A program made the translations under genes and the position numbers. The notes under the pieces were generated by a model. The model did not search any database and was not told where the DNA came from. It saw only the letters and a program-made list of their open reading frames with translations. Source: Anaerotignum lactatifermentans DSM 14214 (GTDB taxonomy: Bacteria > Bacillota > Clostridia > Lachnospirales > Anaerotignaceae). From it: 46,520 nucleotides of DNA. The first letter of the stretch is position 1. Each line of letters opens with the position of its first letter. The stretch spans positions 1 through 46,520 of the forward strand of contig NZ_FRAH01000024.1 of the NCBI RefSeq assembly GCF_900142265.1, in the 5' to 3' direction. This document shows positions 27,049-34,281 of the stretch, piece by piece.

Positions 27049-27174
27049 GACAGTTATGGTAGGTTTGAGGGCATCCCTCCTTTATCATAACTGTCTTTTC
27101 ATTCGCCACAAATGAGCCGCCAGTCATGATGTAATGTTTTTTGGTGTATTCCACCCTCTATACATTACATCATG
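27049..27174. repeat. two inverted repeats at the right end of IME2
   Basis: GACAGTTATG (27049-27058) pairs with CATAACTGTC (27086-27095), with GAGGGCATCCCTC inside. CATGATGTAATG (27125-27136) pairs with CATTACATCATG (27163-27174), and the second arm ends exactly at the TGG junction. These could be recombinase-binding arms of the attachment site, or regulatory sites for tnpV. No equivalent is seen at the left end. Confidence 0.65.
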
Positions 27175-27270
27175 GTTGGAAATGGAATTGCTCTCGCCTT
27201 GCAATTCGTCCTCATGGGACAATCTCGGATAAAGGGCGGTAATGAGGTTTTGGGTGGCTTGTCTTAACAT
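27175..27270 (-). pseudogene. IME1 large serine recombinase, N-terminal 32 codons
   Basis: From ATG 27268-27270 the minus strand reads MLRQATQNLITALYPRLS, with catalytic Ser18, and then HEDELQGESNSISN. At 27175 the match stops and IME2 begins. The next residue of the family, Gln33 of QKRILEAYAKQNG, is at 6027-6029. This is the missing start of the recombinase pseudogene at 4506-6029. It keeps a ribosome binding site (GGAGGATTTT) upstream. Confidence 0.93.
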
Positions 27271-27288
27271 AAAATCCTCCGTTTCCGA

Positions 27289-27342
27289 CAGCCAGCCCCA
27301 CTATTCCGTGGTTTCATTGTACCACGGAACAGGGGCGGCTGT
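27289..27342. other. long stem-loop upstream of the IME1 recombinase start
   Basis: ACAGCC...GGCTGT (27289-27294, 27337-27342) encloses TTCCGTGGT...ACCACGGAA (27304-27312, 27321-27329). It lies 19 bases before the recombinase start codon, where it could attenuate expression or be bound by a regulator. Confidence 0.5.
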
Positions 27343-27381
27343 ACAGCGGTAAAAGTGATAAATCTGCTTCTTTACAGCTTG

Positions 27382-27570
27382 TCAAATCGCCTTTTTTTGT
27401 GTAGCAGCGGCTTCCGCTTCCAGTACCCTCGCCATCTTGTCGGCGGCGGTGCTGGTGGTGTCTTTCTTGAAAAAGCCGGACACGACAAGAACGGTATTCC
27501 CCATGCGGATTTCCGTCACGCAGTCGGGGCGGCGGGTGGTACGGTGGTCGTGCTGCTTGATATTCTCCAT
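27382..27570 (-). CDS. TnpW-like small protein of IME1
   Basis: Using ATG 27568-27570, which has AAAGGAG at good spacing, the protein is 62 residues (RRPDCVTEIRMGNTVLVVSG). It resembles the TnpW-type proteins found before serine recombinase genes, and it indeed precedes the recombinase start at 27270. The frame is open to 27588, where another ATG overlaps the stop of the DnaC-like gene. Confidence 0.6.
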   Translation of the reverse strand: MENIKQHDHRTTRRPDCVTEIRMGNTVLVVSGFFKKDTTSTAADKMARVLEAEAAATQKKAI

Positions 27571-27584
27571 AGGCAATACTCCTT

Positions 27585-28424
27585 TCATTCAGCCAGCAGT
27601 TTCTTCATGGTTTCCATTTTCCGCTTTGCGGTTTCCTGCCGGAAGTTGACGCCAGTAAAGCGTATCGGGACGCACATGGACAGCAGTCGGTCATAAATCC
27701 GGGAATGGGCCGTGTCTGTCGGCTTTTTCAACTCGTCCAGCGGGCGGTTGGTGGTGGCGATCAGCGGCTTGTTGCTGCGGTATCGGGTATCAATCACATG
27801 GAATACCTGTTCCAGTCCATAGTCGGTGCCACGCTCCATGCCGAAGTCGTCAATGATAAGCAGCGGATAGCGGCAAAGGCGGGAAATATACTCATTCCGG
27901 CCTGTAAAGCCGGGAGAGAGGTCGCCCAGGATAACGGCGAAGTTCGTCATATATACGGGGACTTCTTTCTCCATGAGGGCGTTTGCGATACAGCCCGCAA
28001 GGTAGCTTTTCCCGTTGCCGACGTTCCCCCAGAACAGGCAGCCGATGTTTTCGGCCTGCATTTCTTCCCAATGCTCCGCATACCGCCGGGCAATCCCGGT
28101 CTGCGGGTTTCTGCCGTTGTCGTTCTCGAATGTCCATTGCTGCATGGCTGAGTCGGCAAAAGCCCTCTGTTTCAGATTTTCCACGGCTTCCACATGGCGG
28201 CGGTGTTCCTCGGCGGCCTGCCGCTGCTCACGGGCGGCTCTCTGGCAGTCGCACTCTGCCGGGTGGCGGTCACGGCCAAACAGCTCCTTACCCTCCGGGA
28301 AGTAGGCTTCTTTCGGCGTATGGCACTTTCCGCAGTAAAGCAGTCCGTCCTCGCCGATATAGTCCTCCATCTCCGGGGCGGCGGTTGTCATGTTCTCCAA
28401 AATATCTTTGATTTCACTTGTCAT
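27585..28424 (-). CDS. DnaC/IstB-like helicase-loader ATPase
   Basis: The 279-residue protein has an N-terminal cysteine cluster (YCGKCHTPKEAY, CDCQRAAREQR), then an AAA+ domain with Walker A FWGNVGNGKSYLAG near residue 131, Walker B LLIIDDFGMERGTDYG near 190 and a sensor-like ATTNRPLDEL. This is the DnaC-like partner of RepA-type initiators on Firmicutes elements and would load the replicative helicase. Its ATG overlaps the rep stop (ATGA), so the two are coupled. Confidence 0.88.
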   Translation of the reverse strand: MTSEIKDILENMTTAAPEMEDYIGEDGLLYCGKCHTPKEAYFPEGKELFGRDRHPAECDCQRAAREQRQAAEEHRRHVEAVENLKQRAFADSAMQQWTFENDNGRNPQTGIARRYAEHWEEMQAENIGCLFWGNVGNGKSYLAGCIANALMEKEVPVYMTNFAVILGDLSPGFTGRNEYISRLCRYPLLIIDDFGMERGTDYGLEQVFHVIDTRYRSNKPLIATTNRPLDELKKPTDTAHSRIYDRLLSMCVPIRFTGVNFRQETAKRKMETMKKLLAE

Positions 28425-29167
28425 AAGCTTTCTCCCTCCATACAGGTATAGTCGGGGATGCCCTGTTTTACGGCTCCCTTTTTGTCATTGGCCGCCCATC
28501 TGTGCAAGGCGGCGGCATAATTCTGGTAGGCTTTCCCGCTGGCGGCAAGGTAATGGCTCATTTCCTCAATCAGCCGTTCCAGCCTGTCCGGGTATTCTGC
28601 CTGTAACTCGTCATATTCGTCCTTTGACAGAAAAATATTCTCATATCGGCCATAAGCTGTGGGCGGCTCCCCACTCGCTCTCATTGTTTGGTTCTCTATT
28701 AAGTTGTTTATATTAGTTTTGTTAGGGGTCGGTTTTCCGACCATCATAGGGTCGGTTTTCCGACCGTCATAAGGTCGCTTTTCCGACTGTATGAGGGTCG
28801 CTTTTCCGGCCATCAGTTGGTCGGAAAACCGTACCACTGGGACAGGCGGCACTTTCACATAAAGCCGATTGGGTGCGGAGAAGCCCCGCCGTTCCCGTTC
28901 TAAAAGCCCGGCTGCGTCCAGTTCTTTCAAGGCTCCCTTGATGGCGGTACAACCCTTGTCCAGCATTTCCGCTATCTCCGCAACGGGGTAGACAATGAAT
29001 ATCCTGCCCTCGCCGTCCTGCCAGCCGTTCTTCTGTGACAGGGTGGAGCGGTCTAATAAAAGCGCATACAGCAGCTTGGCGGTCTGTGAAATCTCCATTT
29101 TCAGCAGGAAACGGGGGTATGGAAGATAGGCGGGCAGCGTGGTGTCTGCCCTGATATAATCAGCGAT
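28421..29167 (-). CDS. RepA-type replication initiator of IME1
   Basis: The family core begins DYIRADTTLPAYLPYPRFLL and continues with SQTAKLLYALLLDRSTLSQK, typical of RepA_N-like initiators, and a winged-helix-like EIAEMLDKGCTAIKGALKEL. The start is unclear. A strong GGGAGGTGAT is followed at the right distance by ATC (29165-29167), where ATG would be expected. The frame is open to 29272, where an in-frame upstream ATG (MRDKAQKR) has no ribosome binding site. The middle of the gene carries 23-bp spaced iterons (28727-28830). It is coupled to the DnaC-like gene. Confidence 0.82.
   Translation of the reverse strand: MADYIRADTTLPAYLPYPRFLLKMEISQTAKLLYALLLDRSTLSQKNGWQDGEGRIFIVYPVAEIAEMLDKGCTAIKGALKELDAAGLLERERRGFSAPNRLYVKVPPVPVVRFSDQLMAGKATLIQSEKRPYDGRKTDPMMVGKPTPNKTNINNLIENQTMRASGEPPTAYGRYENIFLSKDEYDELQAEYPDRLERLIEEMSHYLAASGKAYQNYAAALHRWAANDKKGAVKQGIPDYTCMEGESL
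28727..28830. repeat. five iterons inside the IME1 rep gene (23-bp spacing)
   Basis: GGTCG begins at 28727, 28750, 28773, 28796 and 28819, exactly 23 bases apart, in a unit like GGTCGGTTTTCCGACC. The unit is partly palindromic. The spacing is not a multiple of three, so the repeat is kept at DNA level and not as a protein repeat. Initiator-binding iterons with two-turn spacing are typical of RepA-type origins. Confidence 0.82.
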
Positions 29168-29287
29168 AGTATCACCTCCCTCTGTGTTGTGTCGTTTTTG
29201 GGCTTTGTCACGCATTAGGACGGCATTTCCGGGGGGAAAGGATAAATGTATCGCATACCCTTTGACACCCACGAAAAAAGCCTTGAT

Positions 29288-29674
29288 TTATGCGGGTTTG
29301 AAAGGCTCTAAAGCGTGACATTTCTGCCTTTGTTTCCGCTTTCTCTCGGCGGCTTTGCGTTTCTTCATGCACCCGGCGCAGCCGGGGCAGTATTTCCCCC
29401 GGTTGGATTTGGGGACAAAGGCCGCCCCGCAGACCGCGCAGCGTTTCCGGCTCCCCCGGTACAAGAGGGCTGCGGCCAGCTCCCCGTCAAGGGGCAGGAC
29501 AGCCACACGGAACCAGCGGCACATGAGGGAATAGGAAATGCTCTGGACGCACACGCAAGGCTCCCCGTCGTCTAACAGCAGGCAGTTCCCCTCGTCGTAG
29601 TTACAGCACTCATGCACAAGGCGGCGGGCTGCCTGGTGCTGGCGGTAGTCCATGCGGGACGGCTTATCGTTCAT
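29288..29674 (-). CDS. cysteine-rich VLP-domain protein
   Basis: The 128-residue protein has the VLPLDGELAAALLY motif that names the Cys-rich VLP family and about a dozen cysteines, including CAVCGAAFVPKSNRGKYC and PGCAGCMKKRK. It is a zinc-binding protein of unknown role encoded between relaxase and rep genes on many Clostridia elements. The start ATG 29672-29674 overlaps the 3' end of the relaxase gene. Confidence 0.82.
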   Translation of the reverse strand: MNDKPSRMDYRQHQAARRLVHECCNYDEGNCLLLDDGEPCVCVQSISYSLMCRWFRVAVLPLDGELAAALLYRGSRKRCAVCGAAFVPKSNRGKYCPGCAGCMKKRKAAERKRKQRQKCHALEPFKPA

Positions 29675-31340
29675 GGCTCTGCTCCTTTCTGCGGTGCGGC
29701 TCTTCCCGGCGCAAAATCTGGTCGATGTTCCGCTTGACGGTCTGCAACTCCCTGAACCGCTGCTTCTGTTCGTGATAGGTGTTGTACAGGCCGTCTTTCT
29801 CGGAGATAAGCTGCTCGATCTCGGCCTGCAACGCTTTTCGGCCGGGCAGCTTGGTAAGCCCCTGTGCCTTGAAATACCGGGCGGCGGCTTCGGCTATGAT
29901 AAAATCGCTCTCGTTTGCCTGGCGGTATGCGGCGCGGGCTTTCTCGGATTTCTGCGCTTTCAGCCCCTCGCGGATGGGCTTGGTCTTGGCATAGGCAAGT
30001 ACCTGTTGCCGCAACTCCCTTTTCCCTTGCAGCTTCGTTTCCAGTGCTTTCAGTTCGCCGCTGGTCTGGCGCATTTCCTGATAGGCGGTAGCAACGGCGG
30101 CTTCAAGCTGTTCCGGGGAAGAAAAGCCGTACTGTTGGTAGATGGTCAGGGTCTTGGCGGCCTGTTTCAGATTGTGTATCTTCGCCCATCGTTCATAGCC
30201 TTTGCCCTTGCCCTCGGCCATCTTCTGCTCAATGTCCACAAGCCGCTGCACACTGTCCTGTCTGGGGTCGATTTTCCCTGTCTTTTCGCCCTGTAAGCGG
30301 CCTTTCCCGGCGTGTAGGTATTCGGGTATGGCTGCGGTCTGTTCGGCGGCTCTGGCGGCTTGGTGCTGCGGGGTGTAGCGAACCGTTACGCCCCTCTGGG
30401 CGTTCTGCTCCAAAACGGCAAGGACGGCGGTGCGGTCAAAGTCGCCGCCCAGCTTCCGGGCGGTGATAGGCTTCGTCCTGTCTGGCGTGAGGTAGGACAG
30501 CCGCCCCCGGCTCTCCTTGACGGTCACACCCTCCCGCAACAGCAGAGAGGAAAACTCGTCAAAGCTGGCAGCGGTGGCAAGGGCTTTCCGTAGGGTCTGC
30601 CGCAGCTTCTCCTTGTTCGTTTCAAACTTGGTCTGCCGGGGCGTGATACCGCCTGCAATCATGGGGGCGTTCTGCTTGTCCAGTGCGGCCTGTCCCTTTT
30701 TCTGCGCCCAATATTCCCGGTCTGTGACACGGTTCTTGCTGCCGTTCAAGAGGTCGATTTGGTAAAGTCCTTCCCGGTGGCACATCTCCATGACCTCGGA
30801 CTTGAAGTAGCGTAGGGCTGCGTCGGTGCAGCGGTGCTTGCACCCGGCTTTCGTGTCCGCTGGCCTGTCCATGTAGGGCAGGAACGGCACTTCCTCTATC
30901 CGCAGGCTGTTAATGACGATATGCACATGGATGTTGCCGCTGTGGTTATGCCCGTCCGGGTGGGTGCAGACAAGGGCCTGATGGCCGGGGAAATGCTCTT
31001 TACAGAATTGCTCCCCCAACGCCTGCGCCCGGTCTACGGTCAGGCCGTTGTCCGGCCCGTCCCGTGGGTCAAAGCTGATGATATAGTGGTGGCTTTTCAC
31101 ATCCTCCCGCCGCTGATTTTTCTCATAGCGGAGATTGGAGCGCATACACGCAACGGCAAAATCCTCGCCGCCGCAGTTCAGCGTGGACAAGCGATAATCC
31201 TCACGGGGGATAAGCCTGCCGTTTTCATCAAGGACGGGCTTCATAGTAAATTCGTCATGCTCAAAGAGCAGGTATTGTTCGGCGGCTCCGTAGTCGGCGT
31301 TCTTAGAGCCTAAATGCTTGAGTGTTGCCAACGGCGTCAC
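29664..31340 (-). CDS. relaxase/mobilization nuclease of IME1 (MobP-like)
   Basis: The 558-residue relaxase has the HUH metal-binding motif GNIHVHIVINSLR near residue 131, a preceding SHHYIISFDPRD and ALVCTHPDGHNHSGN, and a long helical C-terminal part. It would nick IME1 oriT and lead the strand into a helper channel. The frame opens with GTG 31338-31340; a TTG at 31329-31331 lies at a better distance from AGGTGA. It overlaps mobC. It is a different relaxase type from the MobQ protein of IME2. Confidence 0.9.
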   Translation of the reverse strand: MTPLATLKHLGSKNADYGAAEQYLLFEHDEFTMKPVLDENGRLIPREDYRLSTLNCGGEDFAVACMRSNLRYEKNQRREDVKSHHYIISFDPRDGPDNGLTVDRAQALGEQFCKEHFPGHQALVCTHPDGHNHSGNIHVHIVINSLRIEEVPFLPYMDRPADTKAGCKHRCTDAALRYFKSEVMEMCHREGLYQIDLLNGSKNRVTDREYWAQKKGQAALDKQNAPMIAGGITPRQTKFETNKEKLRQTLRKALATAASFDEFSSLLLREGVTVKESRGRLSYLTPDRTKPITARKLGGDFDRTAVLAVLEQNAQRGVTVRYTPQHQAARAAEQTAAIPEYLHAGKGRLQGEKTGKIDPRQDSVQRLVDIEQKMAEGKGKGYERWAKIHNLKQAAKTLTIYQQYGFSSPEQLEAAVATAYQEMRQTSGELKALETKLQGKRELRQQVLAYAKTKPIREGLKAQKSEKARAAYRQANESDFIIAEAAARYFKAQGLTKLPGRKALQAEIEQLISEKDGLYNTYHEQKQRFRELQTVKRNIDQILRREEPHRRKEQSHER

Positions 31341-31701
31341 CTACTTTCTTTAGGACTTCATACTTGAGGGCGGCAAGGTCGGCGGCCGCTTCCCGCAATT
31401 CCTTTGCCATAGCCGGGTAGGGGCTATGCCACTCGTTGAGGGTGCGGGCAATCTGGTTGAGATTGCCGCCAATCCTGCCGTACTCGGCTGTGAGCTTCCC
31501 GACAGCGGAGAGCAGCTCGTCATTGACTGACGACACATGGAGTACGGGGCGTATGGTAGTGCGCCGGATGGCCTGCCGGAGAAATTCGGACTGACTGATA
31601 CCATAGGGCGCAAGCCGTTCTGTGAAGTCGGCGTATTCTTCATCGGTCAGCCGGGTTTTCACAACATGGCTGCGGTGGGGGGTGTTGTATCGCTTCGGCA
31701 T
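31303..31701 (-). CDS. mobC: MobC-like relaxosome accessory protein
   Basis: Starting at ATG 31699-31701 behind AAAGGAGG, the 132-residue protein has a ribbon-helix-helix-like N-terminus (VVKTRLTDEEYADFTERLAP) and the MobC signature YGRIGGNLNQIARTLNEW. MobC helps melt and bind oriT. It overlaps the relaxase start by 38 bases. Confidence 0.9.
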   Translation of the reverse strand: MPKRYNTPHRSHVVKTRLTDEEYADFTERLAPYGISQSEFLRQAIRRTTIRPVLHVSSVNDELLSAVGKLTAEYGRIGGNLNQIARTLNEWHSPYPAMAKELREAAADLAALKYEVLKKVGDAVGNTQAFRL

Positions 31702-32357
31702 GGGCTGTAAACCTCCTTTCACTTATCACAAAAAATGCTCTTATCTGTTAGCCATTTCCGGGGCGAAAGAGAGAAAAAACTTTTCGCCGGACGGAAATCT
31801 TTTTGCGGCGCAAGCCGCATAGCAGGGTTTGGGGAAGGCACTCCCCAACAAGTTTCCCGCGAGGGGCAAAACCGCAGAATTGCGGATTTTGGCACCGTGG
31901 TAGAAACTTGCTCTAAGTAAGCCGTAGATTTCCCCTTGCACTTACTACTCGTATAGCTGCCGCCTGTTTTGGCCGGATTTCTGCAAAAATCTTACGGCGT
32001 GGGGCGATTTTTACCCGCAGTTCTTTCTTTCCGCTAAAGATACATTTCAAAGGCCGCCAGCTACCCGCTTGCCGGGAATTTTCTCAAATTTTCCTTTGCC
32101 TTAGAAATACAGAAAATGCAGATTTGGCTACCGCCGCAGAAAATTTTTTGTTTCCGGCTTCACCTACCTACTACGGATGACTTTGCGATTTTGCCAAACG
32201 GATAAAGAAAAAAGCAGCAAATCTTTTTCAGACTTACTGCTTTCGCTGGCCGCCGATGGGCGGTGGATATTCAGTTTTGAAAGTTCAGGTCAGGTTGGCC
32301 CGATGATGGATAGCACAATAAATTCCTGTTTTCCCTTTAAGGCATTGTGCATTTTTT
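31702..32357. other. non-coding region with the likely oriT of IME1
   Basis: No gene is convincing over these 656 bases. The part next to mobC holds a GGGGAAGGCACTCCCC hairpin near 31831-31846, then CAAGTTTC (31850-31857) and GAAACTTG (31903-31910), then a CCGCAGAATTGCGG hairpin between them. This position, upstream of mobC and the relaxase, is where oriT usually lies. GCACAAT...ATTGTGC (32311-32350) near the other end is a possible terminator for the 63-aa gene. Confidence 0.5.
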
Positions 32358-32549
32358 CTATTTCTCTTGATGATTATTTTTTTCATAATCAATCAATGTA
32401 CCTATAACAATTCCAATCAACATTCCGATACCTGCACAAATAGAAATAGCAAAAAGATTTTGCAAAAACGCCCATGCCAACACACCTATGCAACCACCGA
32501 CAATAAATCCTGTTAATAAGCCAATAGTTAAGTATTTATTACTTTTCAT
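32358..32549 (-). CDS. 63-aa two-helix membrane protein
   Basis: A Lys-rich N-terminus is followed by two hydrophobic helices rich in glycine (LLTGFIVGGCIGVLAWAFL and ISICAGIGMLIGIVIGTLI) and a charged C-terminus. I do not recognise a family. Glycine-zipper pairs of this size occur in small toxins, holin-like proteins and entry-exclusion proteins. Start ATG 32547-32549 follows GGGGAG. Confidence 0.6.
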   Translation of the reverse strand: MKSNKYLTIGLLTGFIVGGCIGVLAWAFLQNLFAISICAGIGMLIGIVIGTLIDYEKNNHQEK

Positions 32550-32680
32550 ATTGCTATATCTCCCCTAAAAGTATATTTGTCGTTGGTTCTATTATACTAT
32601 GACCTGCTTCCTTTAGGAATAGATGAATTGTAAACTGGCTGGAGTGAAACCGCTAATGACAGCCAGTGTTTGTTCTTTGT

Positions 32681-32878
32681 TTATCGGTCAAAGCGAAATT
32701 TGAACAGGGCGGCAATGAGCTGTTGCTTTATATGTTCCTCAACTTCGGCGTTGACTTTCCCGTGTACTTTGGAACAGTAGCGGATATATCCGGCATAGTG
32801 GGAAAGAATGGTGTCGATTGCGTCCGGGTCGCCCTCATGGGCTTTGACGATTGTTTCATAGGGGAGAAGTTTACTCAT
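32681..32878 (-). CDS. short HTH protein (Tn916 ORF8-like helix-turn-helix domain)
   Basis: From ATG 32876-32878, best spaced from GGAGGG, the 65-residue protein reads LPYETIVKAHEGDPDAIDTI and ends KQQLIAALFKFRFD. It matches the small helix-turn-helix family that accompanies the sigma-like regulator in Tn916- and Tn1549-like elements. It overlaps the end of the sigma-like gene, so both are read together. Confidence 0.85.
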   Translation of the reverse strand: MSKLLPYETIVKAHEGDPDAIDTILSHYAGYIRYCSKVHGKVNAEVEEHIKQQLIAALFKFRFDR

Positions 32879-33293
32879 AGTCATTTCCCTCCATGAGCCG
32901 CCTTAACCGCTGCAAGGCAAGCCGGATATGCCGCCCCGCTGTGCTGCGTGTCCGGCCAATATGTACGCCGATCACTCGCTGCGGCTGGCGCAGGAAATAG
33001 TAACGAAAAATTTCTTCCTGCGTCTGCTCCGGCAAAAGGGCAAGGGCGGCGGCAAGCTCCGCATGATACAGAACGGCGGTCTGGCCGCAGGCGGTAAAAA
33101 GATATTCTTCAAGCTACTCCGGCTCGGCAAGCTGGACAAACTTTTCACTCATCAGATAATCAAGGGAAACTTCCCGTTCCCACCTCCGGCGCAGCTTCAA
33201 GATTTTATCTATGGCTGCGTGACGAATGACTACCTTGCAAAAGGCATTGAATGTGTACTGGATATGCACCTTGTAGGCTTCATCTTCGGTCAT
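32871..33293 (-). pseudogene. sigma-70-like regulator with an in-frame TAG
   Basis: From ATG 33291-33293 the frame reads DEAYKVHIQYTFNAFCKVVI, the standard start of the small sigma-like regulators in these elements, and reaches TAG at 33114-33116 after LAEPE. The same frame goes on with LEEYLFTACGQTAVLYHAEL, a region 4 helix-turn-helix (RVIGVHIGRTRSTAGRHIRL) and stops at TAA 32871-32873. With the TAG read through it is 140 residues, the expected length. One base change (TAT or similar to TAG) explains it. The DNA-binding half should be lost unless the codon is suppressed. Confidence 0.82.
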
Positions 33294-33383
33294 GGAAATT
33301 CCCCCTCTCTGAATAATAGTGCGGGGCGGCAGTACTCCTTGCTGTCGCCCCTTGATTGCCTACCAGCAAAGACGGGCGGGGCT

Positions 33384-33423
33384 GTCAACGACGGCGCGAA
33401 GCGGCGTTCATTTTATCGTTGAC
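33384..33423. terminator. inverted repeat between methyltransferase and sigma-like genes
   Basis: GTCAACGA (33384-33391) and TCGTTGAC (33416-33423) flank a loop with CGGCGCGAAGCGGCG. This is a hairpin in the non-coding gap downstream of the tet(W)-methyltransferase unit. It may end that transcript. Confidence 0.45.
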
Positions 33424-33463
33424 TGGCTCGGCTGGGTTTGCTATTTACCCGACAAACTTGAAT

Positions 33464-34231
33464 TTATTTTAAGCTATCACGTTTTACCTTCTTAAGCCTT
33501 ACTATCATTACCATAGGAATTTCTTTGTTGGTTTTAAAACATTCTTCATAAAATCCATCAATGACAAATCCAGCTCTAAAACAAAGGTTAAAAATATCTT
33601 GTATGGAACGATGATAATAAATCTGCTCTTTCGGTTGCCCTTCAATCGCTATATCATAGTAACTGTGCGGTGTCATATATTTTTCAGTCAACGTGACAAA
33701 ACAAGGGTGTTGCGTTGCAAAGACAAAAATTCCGCTTTCCTGCAACAGTTCATAAACAGCCATAAGAAGTGGTTCAATATCCGTAATATCCATAATTGCC
33801 ATATTAGAAACTGCTTTCGTAAAGGCTCGATTTCTTTTTAATTCTAATATACTTTTTCTATCGGTCGCATCCGCCACACAAAATTCAATTTGTTTTGCAT
33901 ATTGTGATTGCCGTCTTTTAGCCAATTCTATCATTTTTTTGCTGTAATCAAAAGCGACAACCGAAGCGCCTCTTTGTGCAAGATACGAAGAATAATTTCC
34001 ATTGCCACACGCAATATCCAAAATGTAATCCGCAGGATTAGGAGATAGAAGTTCCGTTACTTTGGGACGCACTACCTCTCTGTGAAATTCATTAGATTCG
34101 TCACCCATTGCATTATCCCAAAATTGTGCGTTCTCCTCCCAGATTTTTTTACTTTCCTCTGTTCCCATGTTCTCTCCCACTCCCCAAATTTGCTTTTTTG
34201 CTTCCATTAAATCTTCCTTACTATATTCCAT
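33464..34231 (-). CDS. class I SAM-dependent methyltransferase downstream of tet(W)
   Basis: I use ATG 34229-34231, behind GGAGG, giving 255 residues; the open frame to 34396 runs into the end of tet(W). Motif I YILDIACGNGNYSSYLAQRG (about residues 68-87) and VVAFDYSKKMIELAKRR show a class I Rossmann methyltransferase of the UbiE/small-molecule type. The substrate is not evident. It starts 50 bases after the tet(W) stop and probably shares its transcript. A link to antibiotic resistance is possible but unproven. Confidence 0.85.
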   Translation of the reverse strand: MEYSKEDLMEAKKQIWGVGENMGTEESKKIWEENAQFWDNAMGDESNEFHREVVRPKVTELLSPNPADYILDIACGNGNYSSYLAQRGASVVAFDYSKKMIELAKRRQSQYAKQIEFCVADATDRKSILELKRNRAFTKAVSNMAIMDITDIEPLLMAVYELLQESGIFVFATQHPCFVTLTEKYMTPHSYYDIAIEGQPKEQIYYHRSIQDIFNLCFRAGFVIDGFYEECFKTNKEIPMVMIVRLKKVKRDSLK

Positions 34232-34281
34232 TGTTACCCTCCATAACTTCTGATTGTTGCCGTCTTGACGATTATGTATCT

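Larger units (their letters stand above)
6031..27175. mobile_element. IME2: Tn4451-like element (TnpX/TnpV/TnpW, MobQ) inserted in the IME1 recombinase gene
   Basis: Both ends are fixed by the split recombinase gene: TGG at 6028-6030 on the left and TGG at 27173-27175 on the right, and removing the DNA between restores the frame. The 21.1-kb element carries a full-length TnpX-like serine recombinase with TnpW, a TnpV, a MobQ relaxase and oriT, two primase-like genes, a sigma-like gene, RhuM, and a SNF2/type III restriction locus with an aph(3')-IIIa insert. TnpX lies in the middle, not at an end, which is unusual; that TnpX moved IME2 is therefore inferred, not shown. Confidence 0.85.

Noticed and set aside
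28727-28830. CRISPR-like array
   Set aside because: Units are contiguous with 23-bp period and no unique spacers, and they lie inside a rep gene; no cas genes occur in the window.
33114-33116. Recoding of TAG, for example pyrrolysine
   Set aside because: Other genes here end normally, there is no PylTS gene or supporting context, and a single base change is simpler.
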